A stretch of DNA of 39,996 nucleotides from Vulcanimicrobiota bacterium (GCA_027315245.1 DAHUYK010000156.1:1-39996), one strand, 5' to 3'. Counted from the first letter of the stretch, positions 17,983 to 26,744 are shown. Notes: generated by a model from the letters alone, not told the origin. Translations and numbers: made by a program.

Positions 17983-20085
17983 TTATGCCGCTGAACTTGG
18001 TTTCTTTTGACCGGACTTCGCGATGATCTCCTCGGTCACGGACTTCGGCGCCTGCTCGTAGTGCGAGAACTCCATCGTGTACGTCGCGCGTCCTTGCGTC
18101 GCCGAACGCATATCCGTCGCGTAGCCGAACATCTCCGAAAGCGGCACGTTCGCCGTGATCACCTGGGCCCCGCCTGGAGCGTCCTCCGTCGTCTGGATCA
18201 TTCCGCGACGGCGGTTGAGGTCACCCGTAATGTTGCCCATGAAGTCCTTGGGCGTCGTCACCTCGACCTTCATGATCGGCTCGAGCAGGACGGGCCCCGC
18301 CGCGCGGTTTGCTTCCTTGAACGCCATCGACGCCGCGATGTGGTACGCGACCTCGGAGGAGTCGACCTCATGGTACGACCCGTCGACGGCCGAGGCCTTG
18401 AAATCGAGCACCGGATAGCCCGCAAGGCAGCCGCTCATCGAGGCCTCGGCTATGCCTTCCCGGACCGCCTTTTGGTACTCCTTCGGAATCGAACCGCCGA
18501 CGATCTTCCACTCGAACACGAAACCGGTCCCGGCCGGTTGCGGCTCGACGACGAGCGTCACATCGCCGTATTGGCCTTTTCCGCCGGTCTGACGGATGAA
18601 CTTCCCGCGCTTTTCGACCTGCTTCGTGATCGCTTCTTTGTACGCAACCTGCGGCTTGCCGACGTTCGCTTCGACCTTGAACTCGCGGCGCAGCCGGTCG
18701 AGGATGATCTCGAGATGCAGCTCGCCCATGCCCGAGATGATGGTCTGTTGGGTTTCCTCGTCGGTCCGCATGCGGAAGGTCGGGTCTTCCTGAGCAAGGC
18801 GCGTCAGCGCCGTGCCGAGCTTGTCTTGGTCAATCTTCGACTTCGGCTCGATGGCCTGGGAGATGACCGGCTCCGGGAACGTGATCGACTCTAGCGCGAT
18901 CGGGGCCTTTTCCTCGCAGAGCGTGTCGCCGGTGCGCGTATCGGAGAGCCCGACGGCCGCCGCAATGTCGCCCGCGCCGATCGAATCGATGTCTTCGCGG
19001 TGGTTCGCATGCATCCGCAGGATGCGGCCGATGCGTTCTTTGCGGCCCGAGCGCGAGTTCAGCAGATAACTGCCCTTGTTCAGCGTGCCGGAATAGACGC
19101 GGAAGTAGGTGAGATTGCCGTACGGGTCGGTCGCGATCTTAAACGCGAGAGCCGCAAACGGCTCGCCGTCGTCGGGCTTGCGGGTCACCTCGGCGCCGAT
19201 CTTGGGATCCTTGCCCACGATCGGGCGCGCTTCGAGCGGTGATGGCAGATAATCGACGATCGCGTCGAGCAGCGGCTGAACGCCTTTATTTTTGAATGCC
19301 GAGCCGCAGAGCATCGGGAGCACGGTTCCCTCGATCGTCGCCTTGCGCAGCGCGGCTTTCATACGGTCCACAGGCAGCTCTTTGCCTTCGAAGAACATCT
19401 CGAGCAGCTCATCGTCCTGCTCGGCGATCGCCTCGACGAGCTCGCGGCGATACCGCTCCGCGAGATTGCGCAGATCGCCAGGCTCGACGGGGGCCTCGGC
19501 AATCTGCGTGCCGAGATCGTCCGAGTAGGCAATCTTCTTCATCGTGAAAAGGTCGACGACGCCCTTGAACGCGTCCTCTCCTCCGATCGGCACCTGCACC
19601 GGAACGGCGCGCGCTCCGAGCCGCTCGCGAATCTTCGCGACGACGTTGAAGAAATCGGCACCCATGCGGTCCATCTTGTTGACGAAGATGATGCGCGGAA
19701 CGCGGTACTTATTCGCTTGCCGCCACACGGTCTCCGATTGCGGCTGCACGGCCGCAACGGAATCGAAGATTGCAACGAGCCCGTCGAGAACGCGGAGCGA
19801 GCGTTCCACCTCGACCGTGAAGTCGACGTGCCCCGGCGTATCGATGATGTTGACGCGCGTGTCGCGCCAGACGCACGCCGTCGCGGCAGAGGTAATCGTG
19901 ATGCCGCGTTCCTGCTCCTGAACCATCCAGTCCATGGTGGCAGCGCCGTCGTGAACCTCGCCCAGCTTGTGGACGCGTCCGGTGTAGAAGAGAATGCGTT
20001 CCGTGCACGTCGTCTTGCCGGCATCGATATGCGCCGCGATACCGATGTTACGCGTGCGTTCGAGCGGGAAATCCCGTGTTGCCAT
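17983..20085 (-). CDS. fusA: Elongation factor G
   Basis: The 700-residue translocase GTPase shows the G domain motifs [42 protein letters not shown] and [10 protein letters not shown]. Domain II, the domain IV segment with [19 protein letters not shown] and the C-terminal domain with [20 protein letters not shown] follow. Length and motif set are those of canonical EF-G rather than EF-G2 or TetM-like paralogues. It lies 20 bases after rpsG and before tuf. Confidence 0.98.
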   Translation of the reverse strand: MATRDFPLERTRNIGIAAHIDAGKTTCTERILFYTGRVHKLGEVHDGAATMDWMVQEQERGITITSAATACVWRDTRVNIIDTPGHVDFTVEVERSLRVLDGLVAIFDSVAAVQPQSETVWRQANKYRVPRIIFVNKMDRMGADFFNVVAKIRERLGARAVPVQVPIGGEDAFKGVVDLFTMKKIAYSDDLGTQIAEAPVEPGDLRNLAERYRRELVEAIAEQDDELLEMFFEGKELPVDRMKAALRKATIEGTVLPMLCGSAFKNKGVQPLLDAIVDYLPSPLEARPIVGKDPKIGAEVTRKPDDGEPFAALAFKIATDPYGNLTYFRVYSGTLNKGSYLLNSRSGRKERIGRILRMHANHREDIDSIGAGDIAAAVGLSDTRTGDTLCEEKAPIALESITFPEPVISQAIEPKSKIDQDKLGTALTRLAQEDPTFRMRTDEETQQTIISGMGELHLEIILDRLRREFKVEANVGKPQVAYKEAITKQVEKRGKFIRQTGGKGQYGDVTLVVEPQPAGTGFVFEWKIVGGSIPKEYQKAVREGIAEASMSGCLAGYPVLDFKASAVDGSYHEVDSSEVAYHIAASMAFKEANRAAGPVLLEPIMKVEVTTPKDFMGNITGDLNRRRGMIQTTEDAPGGAQVITANVPLSEMFGYATDMRSATQGRATYTMEFSHYEQAPKSVTEEIIAKSGQKKPSSAA

Positions 20086-20105
20086 GATCTACGTGCTGCC
20101 GCTGA

Positions 20106-20576
20106 TTACCAGCGGTAATGTGCGAAGGCTTTGTTCGCTTCGGCCATCTTGTGCGTGTCGTCGCGCTTTTTGATGGTCGCTCCGGTGTTGTTGGCTGCGT
20201 CGAGCAGCTCGCTCGCGAGCTTCTCCTCCATGGAGCGGCCTCCGCGAGAGCGCGCAAAACCGATGATCCATCGCATCGCCATCGCAGGACGTCGATCGGG
20301 TCGAACCTCCATCGGCACCTGGTAGGTGGCACCGCCGACGCGGCGCGGCCGTACCTCGACCAAAGGCATCGCGTTCGAAAGGGCCTGCTGGAAGACTTCG
20401 TACGCGTCGCGACCCGTCTTCTCGGCGACGATGTCCAGGGCGCCGTACGTGATGCGCTCAGCAGTCGACTTCTTGCCCCGCAGCATGATCTTATTAATGA
20501 AGCGCGCGAGAATACGCGAGTTGTATCGCGGATCCGGAAGGATCTGACGCTTGGGCGCGGGGCCCTTACGAGGCAT
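20106..20576 (-). CDS. rpsG: 30S ribosomal protein S7 (uS7)
   Basis: The 156-residue S7 begins [20 protein letters not shown] and has [59 protein letters not shown] and a C-terminal [21 protein letters not shown]7 nucleates the head of the 30S subunit. The ATG overlaps the rpsL stop by one base (TAATG). In E. coli S7 represses the str operon at this junction; with almost no spacer, that type of site is unlikely here. Confidence 0.97.
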   Translation of the reverse strand: MPRKGPAPKRQILPDPRYNSRILARFINKIMLRGKKSTAERITYGALDIVAEKTGRDAYEVFQQALSNAMPLVEVRPRRVGGATYQVPMEVRPDRRPAMAMRWIIGFARSRGGRSMEEKLASELLDAANNTGATIKKRDDTHKMAEANKAFAHYRW

Positions 20577-21016
20577 TACTTCTTCTTCTCGCGCTTCGCA
20601 CCGTACTTGGAGCGGCCTTGCTTACGATTCGCCGTCCCTGCAGTGTCGAGCGTTCCGCGGATGATGTGATACCGGACGCCAGGCAGATCTTTGACACGGC
20701 CGCCGCGCACGAGCACGACCGAGTGCTCCTGCAGGTTATGACCGATCCCGGGGATGTACGCGGTGACCTCCTCACCGTTGGTGAGGCGAACGCGGGCGAC
20801 CTTACGAAGGGCGGAGTTCGGTTTCTTCGGCGTCACGGTCTTCACTTGCGTGCAGACGCCTCGCCGCTGCGGATTGCCTTGGACCTCGAAGCTGCGCGTG
20901 GGCAAGTCAGGATGACCCGGCTTAGGCCCCGTGAGGATCACACGGAAGGCGCGGGTTTTGACCTTGCGCTCGGTCTTCTCGCGACCGGCTCGGACTAACT
21001 GATTGATCGTCGGCAA
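20576..21016 (-). CDS. rpsL: 30S ribosomal protein S12 (uS12)
   Basis: The 146-residue S12 reads M-P-T-I-N-Q-L-V-R and contains the decoding-centre loops [20 protein letters not shown] and [21 protein letters not shown] and P at the usual streptomycin-resistance positions are unchanged ([14 protein letters not shown]). An insertion of about 20 residues (around 22-44, including [16 protein letters not shown]) precedes the RRGVC motif, comparable with the Firmicutes-type insertion. The start is TTG at 21016 with only a weak GTGAG upstream. It is the first gene of the str-type operon, with its own promoter. Confidence 0.96.
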   Translation of the reverse strand: MPTINQLVRAGREKTERKVKTRAFRVILTGPKPGHPDLPTRSFEVQGNPQRRGVCTQVKTVTPKKPNSALRKVARVRLTNGEEVTAYIPGIGHNLQEHSVVLVRGGRVKDLPGVRYHIIRGTLDTAGTANRKQGRSKYGAKREKKK

Positions 21017-21035
21017 ATTTGGCTCACACAGGAGT

Positions 21036-21058
21036 AGGGCCGCACCTGCGCGGGCCCT
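21036..21058 (-). promoter_or_regulatory. Hairpin in the rpsL leader
   Basis: In the minus-strand leader AGGGCC-CGC and GCG-GCCCT can form about eight pairs with one bulge around a GCAGGT loop. It lies between the predicted transcription start (near 21064) and the rpsL TTG, about 20 bases before the start codon. It could protect the 5' end or take part in feedback control by a ribosomal protein. Confidence 0.45.
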
Positions 21059-21070
21059 TAGAACCTCGGC

Positions 21071-21099
21071 AGTATATCAAGGGGCACCGCGCCCGTCAA
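21071..21099 (-). promoter_or_regulatory. Strong extended -10 promoter for the rpsL operon
   Basis: TTGACG (21094-21099) and TATACT (21071-21076) on the minus strand are 17 bases apart, with TGA before the -10 and GCCG after it. The predicted start near 21064 gives a leader of about 48 bases. The -10 region TGATATA.TGCCG is shared base for base with the rplC promoter apart from one position. Confidence 0.82.
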
Positions 21100-21153
21100 C
21101 GGCTCAGCATGACGCGGGCGGTCGCTCGCTACTGCCGGTTGAAAACCATCGCG

Positions 21154-21906
21154 TCAGTTGCCTAGCCGCCTGCACGCCGCAAGAATGGATTGCGCGAGGG
21201 CCGTTCCTTCGGCTTTCACCTCGAGCACGTTCTCGGCGAGGATCTCGTCCCACAGCGCTTGGGGGGAACGGCTAAGGCGCAAGAGCTCGCGTGCCGCCGG
21301 ACCGCAGTATTGTTCGTAGTCGTCGCCGATCTCTCGAATTCGCCGGGCCGCGAGTCGCGCGGCGAGCTGCGGCACATGCGACGTCACCGCGACGATGCGG
21401 TCGTGCCTCGCGCCGTCACATGGAAAAGCGTCGGCTCCCATCCTCGAAATGAACGCGCGCAAACGCGCATCCAGCTTTTCGTCACCGCTTGGAACGTAGG
21501 CCCAACGACGACCGGCGAACAGATCCGCTCGTGCCGCTTGCGGCCCGCTCCCTTCGCTCCCGGCGAGCGGATGCGACGCAACGAAGTTGCCGACGCCCGT
21601 CGCCGATTCGACGACCACTCGCTTCACCGAGGCGACGTCGAGAAGCACGTCCCACGCGGGCGCTCGGCCACGCAGCGCGGTGAGTTCCTCGCAGGTCGCA
21701 CGCGGCGGAGTCGCTATGACGACAACGTCGCACTCCCGGTAGAGCCGCTCGCGCTCGACGGTTTCGTCAATTGCGCCGAGCGCAAGCGCGGCTGCTGCGG
21801 CGTTCTCATCTGCGTCGAAGCCGAGCACGCGCGTGCCGTCGTGCCGCGCGCGCAGACCGATGGACGCCCCGATGAGGCCGGTGCCGACGATGCCGAGCAC
21901 GCGCAC
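21154..21906 (-). CDS. tyrA: Prephenate dehydrogenase
   Basis: The 250-residue NAD(P)-dependent enzyme makes 4-hydroxyphenylpyruvate from prephenate (or tyrosine from arogenate). The Rossmann motif GTGLIGASIGL is at residues 7-17, then the acidic GFDAD, DVVVIATPP, the catalytic-region DVASVK and the HPLAGSEGSG motif with the active-site histidine. There is no fused chorismate mutase or ACT domain. It is four bases after the aroH-type gene, so it is the last gene of the aromatic operon. Prephenate versus arogenate specificity cannot be read from sequence. Confidence 0.92.
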   Translation of the reverse strand: MRVLGIVGTGLIGASIGLRARHDGTRVLGFDADENAAAAALALGAIDETVERERLYRECDVVVIATPPRATCEELTALRGRAPAWDVLLDVASVKRVVVESATGVGNFVASHPLAGSEGSGPQAARADLFAGRRWAYVPSGDEKLDARLRAFISRMGADAFPCDGARHDRIVAVTSHVPQLAARLAARRIREIGDDYEQYCGPAARELLRLSRSPQALWDEILAENVLEVKAEGTALAQSILAACRRLGN

Positions 21907-21910
21907 CGGT

Positions 21911-22270
21911 TTACCGCGCGAGGTCGGGACGAAGGCTCACGGCGCGGTCGAGGTAGACGTGCTCGATTTCGTCCTGCGATCGGTCCGTGTTCACGTGCAT
22001 GAGTACGCGAATGATGCGTCCGAGCGCTCCCGGCACGTCGATTTCGCTAAAATGCAGCATCGGAACCGCAACCCAGCCGAGTTCGCGCGCGCCCATGGCA
22101 GGGAACGCCGCTCGGAGATCCGGCGTCAAGCTAAAGAGCACGGACGCGATATCATCCGACGCTACGCGGTTACGCTCCGTCATCTCCCGCAGCACGCGCT
22201 TCGTCGCCGAAAGAATCGCCTCGCTATCGTCGTCGTCAACGCTGATGGCGCCGCGGATGCCGCGAATCAC
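21911..22270 (-). CDS. aroH: Chorismate mutase, AroH type
   Basis: The 119-residue product matches the trimeric AroH-class chorismate mutase of Bacillus, which converts chorismate to prephenate. From the GTG at 22270 it reads M-I-R-G-I-R-G-A-I. The active-site residues correspond to R6, E76 (EIDVPGALGR), R88 (IRVLMHVNT) and Y106 (HVYLDRAVSLRPD), each offset by one or two from the Bacillus numbering. The GTG overlaps the stop of the upstream fusion gene (GTGA), implying coupled translation. The frame is open further upstream, but that part lies inside the fusion gene and has no similarity. Confidence 0.93.
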   Translation of the reverse strand: MIRGIRGAISVDDDDSEAILSATKRVLREMTERNRVASDDIASVLFSLTPDLRAAFPAMGARELGWVAVPMLHFSEIDVPGALGRIIRVLMHVNTDRSQDEIEHVYLDRAVSLRPDLAR

Positions 22271-24060
22271 TCGTGGACCCGAGCGAGGTCTGTCTCGGGC
22301 ACCGGAATGCGCGACAGATCGGCGACGATCGTGCTGAAATCCTCGAACGTTAGCGCCTGTTCCTTGTCGCTCTTTGCCTCCGAGGGGTTCGGATGCACTT
22401 CCACGAGCAGACCATGCGCGCCGACGGCTTTTGCGGCCCGGCAGAGCGGACGAATCCAACGTCTGACGCCGACGCCGTGACTTGGGTCGACGAGAACGGG
22501 AAGATGAGAGCGCTCGCGCAAGACCGGCACCGCGGAAAGGTCCAACGTGTTGCGCGTCGCCGGCTCGAACGTGCGAATACCGCGTTCGCAGAGCATGACG
22601 TTCGGATTACCTTCGGCAAGCACGTACTCGGCCGCAGCAAGCAGCTCGTCGATGGTTGCCGATAGACCGCGCTTGAGCAGAACCGGTCTTCCGGCCCGCC
22701 CAACTGCTTTGAGCAAGTCGAAGTTCTGCATATTTCTCGCGCCGATCTGCAGCACGTCGACGTGCTCGGCCATGCGGCTGACCTGATCGATCGTCATCAC
22801 CTCGCTTACCGTCGGTAGACCGCTCGCGCGACCCGCTTCCGCAAGCAAGGTTACGCCTTCCCAGCCGAGTCCCTGAAAGGCGTACGGGCTCGTTCGCGGC
22901 TTGAACGCGCCGCCTCGCAGCATGACGGCACCGCGCGACGCGACCTCTCGCGCGGTTTGCAGGATCTGTTCGCGCGATTCAATCGAGCACGGTCCCGCAA
23001 TGACGACGAACTCTCCGTCGCCGATGCGCACGTTTCCGACGCGCAGCACCGTGCCGTCCGGTTTCGTCGGCCGCGAAACGCGCGGAAAGGGTGTTTCGAA
23101 AGGCGGAACGATCGGCTCGATCGTACGCCGCTCCGGTATGCGCTCGAGCGACGCTGGAACGGGCGCGTCGCTCCCACCGGCCGGTTCTCCGGCATGCGCG
23201 TCGTAACTGCCGAGCACCGAGAGCGTCTTGCAGTGCGTCCGCAGCGATCGTAACGCCCCCGCGACCCGCTCCTCGCCGACGTCCCCGTCGAAGTCAATAT
23301 AGAAGATACGCTCTGCGCCATGCCCCAGGAACGGTTTGGACTCCAGTTTGTCGCCGTTGATGCCGGCCTCGGCGAGCAGCGACAGGCAGCGCGCGAGCGA
23401 GCCGGTCCGCTCCTCGACGCCGAAGATGAGCGAGGTCTTCCGCGGACGGCGTGCGCCGGCGGGCGCCGCGAACTCGGCCGTCAGCCCATGCTTCGGGCGC
23501 ACGATGAGAAATCGTGAGTACGTGGCAGGATGATCCGCGCAATGCGATGCGAGTTCAACGAGGTCGTAGATAGCCGCCGCCGCCGGCGGGGCGAGCGCGG
23601 CGACCTCCGGGCTGCCGCCGCGCGCGACTTCTCGCGCTGCGACACCGGTATCTTCACATGGAATGGCGCGTGCGTGCTCCAGGCCGCCGAGAAACTTCCC
23701 GCACTCCGCGATGACGAGCGGGTGTGCGAGCACTTCGCGCACGTCGCGCAGCGCAGCGCCACGCACGCCGAGCAAACGATGATCGGTCCTCCAAAGAACT
23801 TCGGCGACCGGCGCAAGCTCAAACTCGCCGATGAGATCGTACGCTTCACGTACGGTTCCACCGATCGCGTTCTCGATGGGAATGACGCCGAGGTCGGCGC
23901 GCAGGCTCGACAGCGTCGTTACCAACTCGCGATAGCTCGGCAGACCCAGCGTATTGCCCGTAATGCCGCGCTCGCGCATGAAGTGCTCGAGCACGAGCTG
24001 CGAGTAGGCTCCGTCGACGCCTTGATAGACCGCTATTGCCACGCCTCTCGCTTCGCGCAC
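22267..24060 (-). CDS. Prephenate dehydratase-ACT-DAHP synthase fusion
   Basis: One 597-residue protein joins two distant steps of aromatic amino acid synthesis. Residues 7-190 are prephenate dehydratase (VAIAVYQGVDGAYS, VIPIENAIGGTV 59-70, YSRFLIV 181-187). Residues 208-286 are an ACT domain with RTGSLARCLSLLAEAGIN and the ESKP motif (240-243) used for phenylalanine binding. After a proline-rich linker, residues 346-586 are a type I-beta DAHP synthase with AGPCSIES (355-362, metal ligand C358), KPRTSPYAFQGLGW, DPSHGVG (H528) and EVHPNPSEAKSD. The usual dehydratase TRF motif reads SRF. The start is GTG at 24060 or a second GTG six codons later. It is the first gene of the operon. Confidence 0.93.
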   Translation of the reverse strand: MREARGVAIAVYQGVDGAYSQLVLEHFMRERGITGNTLGLPSYRELVTTLSSLRADLGVIPIENAIGGTVREAYDLIGEFELAPVAEVLWRTDHRLLGVRGAALRDVREVLAHPLVIAECGKFLGGLEHARAIPCEDTGVAAREVARGGSPEVAALAPPAAAAIYDLVELASHCADHPATYSRFLIVRPKHGLTAEFAAPAGARRPRKTSLIFGVEERTGSLARCLSLLAEAGINGDKLESKPFLGHGAERIFYIDFDGDVGEERVAGALRSLRTHCKTLSVLGSYDAHAGEPAGGSDAPVPASLERIPERRTIEPIVPPFETPFPRVSRPTKPDGTVLRVGNVRIGDGEFVVIAGPCSIESREQILQTAREVASRGAVMLRGGAFKPRTSPYAFQGLGWEGVTLLAEAGRASGLPTVSEVMTIDQVSRMAEHVDVLQIGARNMQNFDLLKAVGRAGRPVLLKRGLSATIDELLAAAEYVLAEGNPNVMLCERGIRTFEPATRNTLDLSAVPVLRERSHLPVLVDPSHGVGVRRWIRPLCRAAKAVGAHGLLVEVHPNPSEAKSDKEQALTFEDFSTIVADLSRIPVPETDLARVHE

Positions 24061-24076
24061 GCCGGCGCCACACCAT

Positions 24077-24084
24077 GCTATAGT
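24077..24084 (+). promoter_or_regulatory. Extended -10 element placed for a leaderless transcript
   Basis: TG-C-TATAGT ends at 24084, six bases before the GTG at 24091, with no good -35 box. A -10 box this close puts the transcription start on the start codon itself. The TATAGT and its complement also overlap the leader of the divergent fusion gene. Confidence 0.55.
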
Positions 24085-24090
24085 GCGAAC

Positions 24091-25260
24091 GTGGCCGCAA
24101 GCGGAACGCTCTATGAAGAGACGCGCCTCACCGTCCTCGACGGACTACGCGGCGTTGCGGTTCTGCTCGTCCTCTGGTTCCACACATGGGAGATTTCGTG
24201 GCTGCCCGCTCCCGCGCCGTGGCTGCAGTTCCTTCCGGAGACCGGGTTCATCGGCGTGCACCTCTTCTTTTTCCTCAGCGGCTTCGTCATCACGTATCCA
24301 TTCATCCGCGCGCACGTGCGGCGGACACGCTCGCCGTCATGGGGTCACTTCGCGTGGAGGCGCGCGCTCAAGATCATGCCGTCCTACGTGCTTTCCATCG
24401 CCGTCGCCTATGCGATCGGGTACGCACAGCGGCAGGACGCCGCTCCGGCGGCCCAAGCCGTCGTGGCACACCTGCTGTTCATTCACACCTGGTTTCCGTC
24501 GCTCTACGGCTCGATCAACGGCGTCCTGTGGACGCTGGCGGTCGAGGTCGAGTTCTATGCGCTTTTCCCGCTTCTATGGTGGTGCTTCGCGCGCGCACCG
24601 TGGATGACGGCCGCAGCCATGATCGCCATCGCGATCGCGTGGCGCTACGCTCTCTCTGCGTGCTGTTACCACACGTTCTTTCCGTGGTACAGCGAAAATC
24701 TTCCGGGTTACCTTGACATCTTCGCGTGCGGCATGCTCGCTTCGTGGATCTACTGCCGCTACGCTGGCGGCCGCAATCCACTGCGACCGGCAGCGCCGGC
24801 GTTGTGGCTGGCAGGCGTCGCAGGCACCGTTGCGCTCATGGAGGGGCTCTATGCCTTTCGCCTGCACGACCAGTGGACGGTCGTTTGGCAAGTGTGGCGC
24901 CGTCAGTGGTTCGGCATGGCCTTCGCCGCCGTCGCGCTCGGAGCGCTGTGGAGTCCAAGGGTTCTACAACGCGTTCTCGCAAATCGCGCCTTCGTCTTTC
25001 TCGGCACGATCTCGTACAATCTCTATCTCTATCATCAAATGTTCGAGCGCGAGCTGCTATGGCTGCATGTTCCCGGCTACCGAGGCGATCCGCACCACGA
25101 CCCGCACTGGCAGATGACGTATACGCTCGTCGCCTTCAGCCTTACGATCGTGCAGGCCGCGCTCGTGACGTATCTCGTCGAACGCCCGCTTCTCCGATTG
25201 CCCGATCCGAGCGGATTCGGGGCACTCTTCCGATCATGGGTCAGCGCGGCCAAGCGATAA
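24091..25260 (+). CDS. Acyltransferase 3 family membrane protein (OafA/YrhL-like)
   Basis: The 389-residue protein has about ten membrane helices and the family's N-terminal signature: LTVLDGLRGVAVLLVLWFHTW with the conserved R and H, then FIGVHLFFFLSGFVITYPFI. This family O-acylates surface sugars such as O-antigen, exopolysaccharide or peptidoglycan. Later segments (NGVLWTLAVEVEFYALFPLL and TISYNLYLYHQMFERELL) are also typical. I start it at the GTG at 24091 because a -10 box lies six bases upstream; the frame is open earlier, but those codons are antisense to the fusion gene. The acylated substrate is unknown. Confidence 0.9.
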   Translation: MAASGTLYEETRLTVLDGLRGVAVLLVLWFHTWEISWLPAPAPWLQFLPETGFIGVHLFFFLSGFVITYPFIRAHVRRTRSPSWGHFAWRRALKIMPSYVLSIAVAYAIGYAQRQDAAPAAQAVVAHLLFIHTWFPSLYGSINGVLWTLAVEVEFYALFPLLWWCFARAPWMTAAAMIAIAIAWRYALSACCYHTFFPWYSENLPGYLDIFACGMLASWIYCRYAGGRNPLRPAAPALWLAGVAGTVALMEGLYAFRLHDQWTVVWQVWRRQWFGMAFAAVALGALWSPRVLQRVLANRAFVFLGTISYNLYLYHQMFERELLWLHVPGYRGDPHHDPHWQMTYTLVAFSLTIVQAALVTYLVERPLLRLPDPSGFGALFRSWVSAAKR

Positions 25261-25679
25261 TCGAAACGATCGTCGCGACGGCCATCGTCGTTCTCGTGCT
25301 CGGCGCCGCACTTTCGGCCGCCATCACCGCTAGCGCGCATTTCGGATCCGACCCCGCACGGACGGCATTAGACGCTGCGCTGCAGCGAGAGATGCGTACG
25401 GCGCGTAACCTCGTCAAATACGAACATGCGAGTTTGGCGCCGGCATCGATCGAGACGACCATACCACTCGCCGACGGGTCGCCGCTGCCGGCCACGCTGC
25501 ACCTGACGCTCGTGACGCCGTCGCCGGGCGGCATCGTCGTCACGATTGCCGCACAGGCAACGTGGAACGGCGCCGTAGAGCACCGGTCCATGACGAGCGG
25601 GCTCCTCGTTCCAGCACCTCTTCCCGGGACGTCGTCGACCCTTCCCGGCCTTGCACCCGCACCGACCGGCGCGCCGTAG
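25236..25679 (+). CDS. Small pilin-like or TadE-like membrane-anchored protein
   Basis: The 147-residue product begins MGQRGQAIIETIVATAIVVL. A Gly followed by a hydrophobic helix with Glu at +5 (G-QAIIE) fits a type IV prepilin peptidase site or a TadE-like anchor. After one membrane helix comes a 110-residue exported part with predicted beta-strands (LPATLHLTLVTPSPGG, IVVTIAAQATWNGAVE) and a Pro/Ala-rich end. It overlaps the acyltransferase gene by 25 bases. It is probably a minor pilin or pseudopilin; no specific homologue is recognised. Confidence 0.65.
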   Translation: MGQRGQAIIETIVATAIVVLVLGAALSAAITASAHFGSDPARTALDAALQREMRTARNLVKYEHASLAPASIETTIPLADGSPLPATLHLTLVTPSPGGIVVTIAAQATWNGAVEHRSMTSGLLVPAPLPGTSSTLPGLAPAPTGAP

Positions 25680-25688
25680 AGAACCGCG

Positions 25689-26354
25689 TTGCTGCTGCGC
25701 GCACTCTTCGTCTCGTTCGCCTGCATCGTCGTAGCTCAGACGATGCTGCAGGCCGCTGCGGCGCTCGCGCTCACGGCGCTGCACCGGCAAAGCATCGCGG
25801 CCGCGTCCAGCGCCTTCGTCGACGCGACGCAGCGCGCGCAGGCGTACATTGCGAATGCAATCGTCCAAAACGCGCCGCTTTCCGGCGCTGTGCCGTCGCC
25901 GGAACCGACGTGCGTCGTGTCGGGCGACGCCGGTTGCACGCTCGTCGCGCACGAGACGATCGTCGTCGCAACGCCGGAACCCACGGCGTGTCCGCCAGCG
26001 GCATGCTACGGGTACGTGCAGTCGAACGATGCCGTCGGCGAAGGGCGCGCCGTTGCAACGATCGCCGCTTCGATCTCCGATGCAGCCGGCGAACAACTTG
26101 CGGCACGTGGCGGTAGCGTCGTCTTTCGCACGCTGCGCGTCGCACCGTACGCAGTCGCCGCGGGAGCGACCGACGCAACGCTCGACGACGGGGAGAGCGG
26201 AGCCGGAGACACGGGCGGCATAACCGCCGGCGTTTCCTCCGGAACCCTCATCGAGGTCGTCTACCGCAACGCAGCGAGCGGAGCGCTCATGCCGGCAAAT
26301 GTCTGGACCGGCTTAGCGCCTGGCTCGGCGCCGCCATCGGCTTGGAGTCCCTAG
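25689..26354 (+). CDS. Membrane-anchored exported protein, possibly pilus-associated
   Basis: The 221-residue frame starts at a TTG ten bases after the preceding gene; an in-frame stop at 25677-25679 rules out a longer form. Residues 1-28 form one hydrophobic helix (LRALFVSFACIVVAQTMLQA), then an amphipathic QSIAAASSAFVDATQRAQAY stretch, a four-cysteine region (CVVSGDAGC, CPPAAC) and beta-rich sequence to the end. The layout resembles PilX/PilW-type minor pilins without a clear prepilin cleavage site. Its closeness to the preceding pilin-like gene suggests joint assembly. Function is not identified. Confidence 0.55.
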   Translation: MLLRALFVSFACIVVAQTMLQAAAALALTALHRQSIAAASSAFVDATQRAQAYIANAIVQNAPLSGAVPSPEPTCVVSGDAGCTLVAHETIVVATPEPTACPPAACYGYVQSNDAVGEGRAVATIAASISDAAGEQLAARGGSVVFRTLRVAPYAVAAGATDATLDDGESGAGDTGGITAGVSSGTLIEVVYRNAASGALMPANVWTGLAPGSAPPSAWSP

Positions 26355-26370
26355 AGCCTGTAGGCTCTAG
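26351..26370. terminator. Bidirectional hairpin holding two stop codons
   Basis: CTAGAGCC and GGCTCTAG form a perfect eight-pair stem with a TGTA loop. The stop codon of the plus-strand gene (26352-26354) and that of the minus-strand gene (26367-26369) both lie inside the arms. No long U-run follows on either side, so termination may be weak or of another kind. Confidence 0.6.
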
Positions 26371-26744
26371 AGCATCGACTTGAAGAGCGTGTCGGTCAGC
26401 GATGCGATGACGGGAACGCGGACGATCTTGCCTTGGAAAGCCGTGATGAACGTCCAGAGCCATGCCGCGACGAACGCGACCCACAGCACGAACATGAGCA
26501 GCATGCGCAGGCCGAAGCCGGCTCCGTAGAGAGGCGTGTACGCCGCATTGAGCACGAACCACACGACCATGTAAACGAGACTCAGTACGATCGATTGCGC
26601 TGCCGCCCATCGTACGAACTTGTTCGAACCCCCACCGGCAAGCATGACGATGCCCCCGATGAATCCGAAGAGGTATGCCAGTCCCGCGGCGACGTTCGGC
26701 TCGAGCCCGAAGGGCGTATCTTTTGGGGGCGTCTGCGTGGCCAT
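26367..26744 (-). CDS. DUF4870/Tic20-like small membrane protein
   Basis: The 125-residue product starts at the ATG at 26744, behind an AAGGAG ribosome binding site; a longer frame upstream is rejected. After a polar N-terminus comes NVAAGLAYLFGFIGGIVMLA, then FVRWAAAQSIVLSLVYMVVW and two further hydrophobic helices ending in VWVAFVAAWLWTFITAFQGK. The FxRxxAxQS-type motif between helices one and two is characteristic of DUF4870. The role of this family is unknown. It converges on the pilin-like genes and shares a hairpin with them. Confidence 0.82.
   Translation of the reverse strand: MATQTPPKDTPFGLEPNVAAGLAYLFGFIGGIVMLAGGGSNKFVRWAAAQSIVLSLVYMVVWFVLNAAYTPLYGAGFGLRMLLMFVLWVAFVAAWLWTFITAFQGKIVRVPVIASLTDTLFKSML

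Noticed and set aside
24061-24090. A second -10 box (TATAGC) for the divergent fusion gene using the same CTATAG core.
   Set aside because: No acceptable -35 at 16-18 bases on that strand; the palindromic CTATAG makes the match expected by chance.
23530-24090. An N-terminal extension of the acyltransferase of about 187 residues.
   Set aside because: Those codons are antisense to the prephenate dehydratase region, Arg-rich and without membrane helices; acyltransferase-3 proteins begin near the DGLRG motif.
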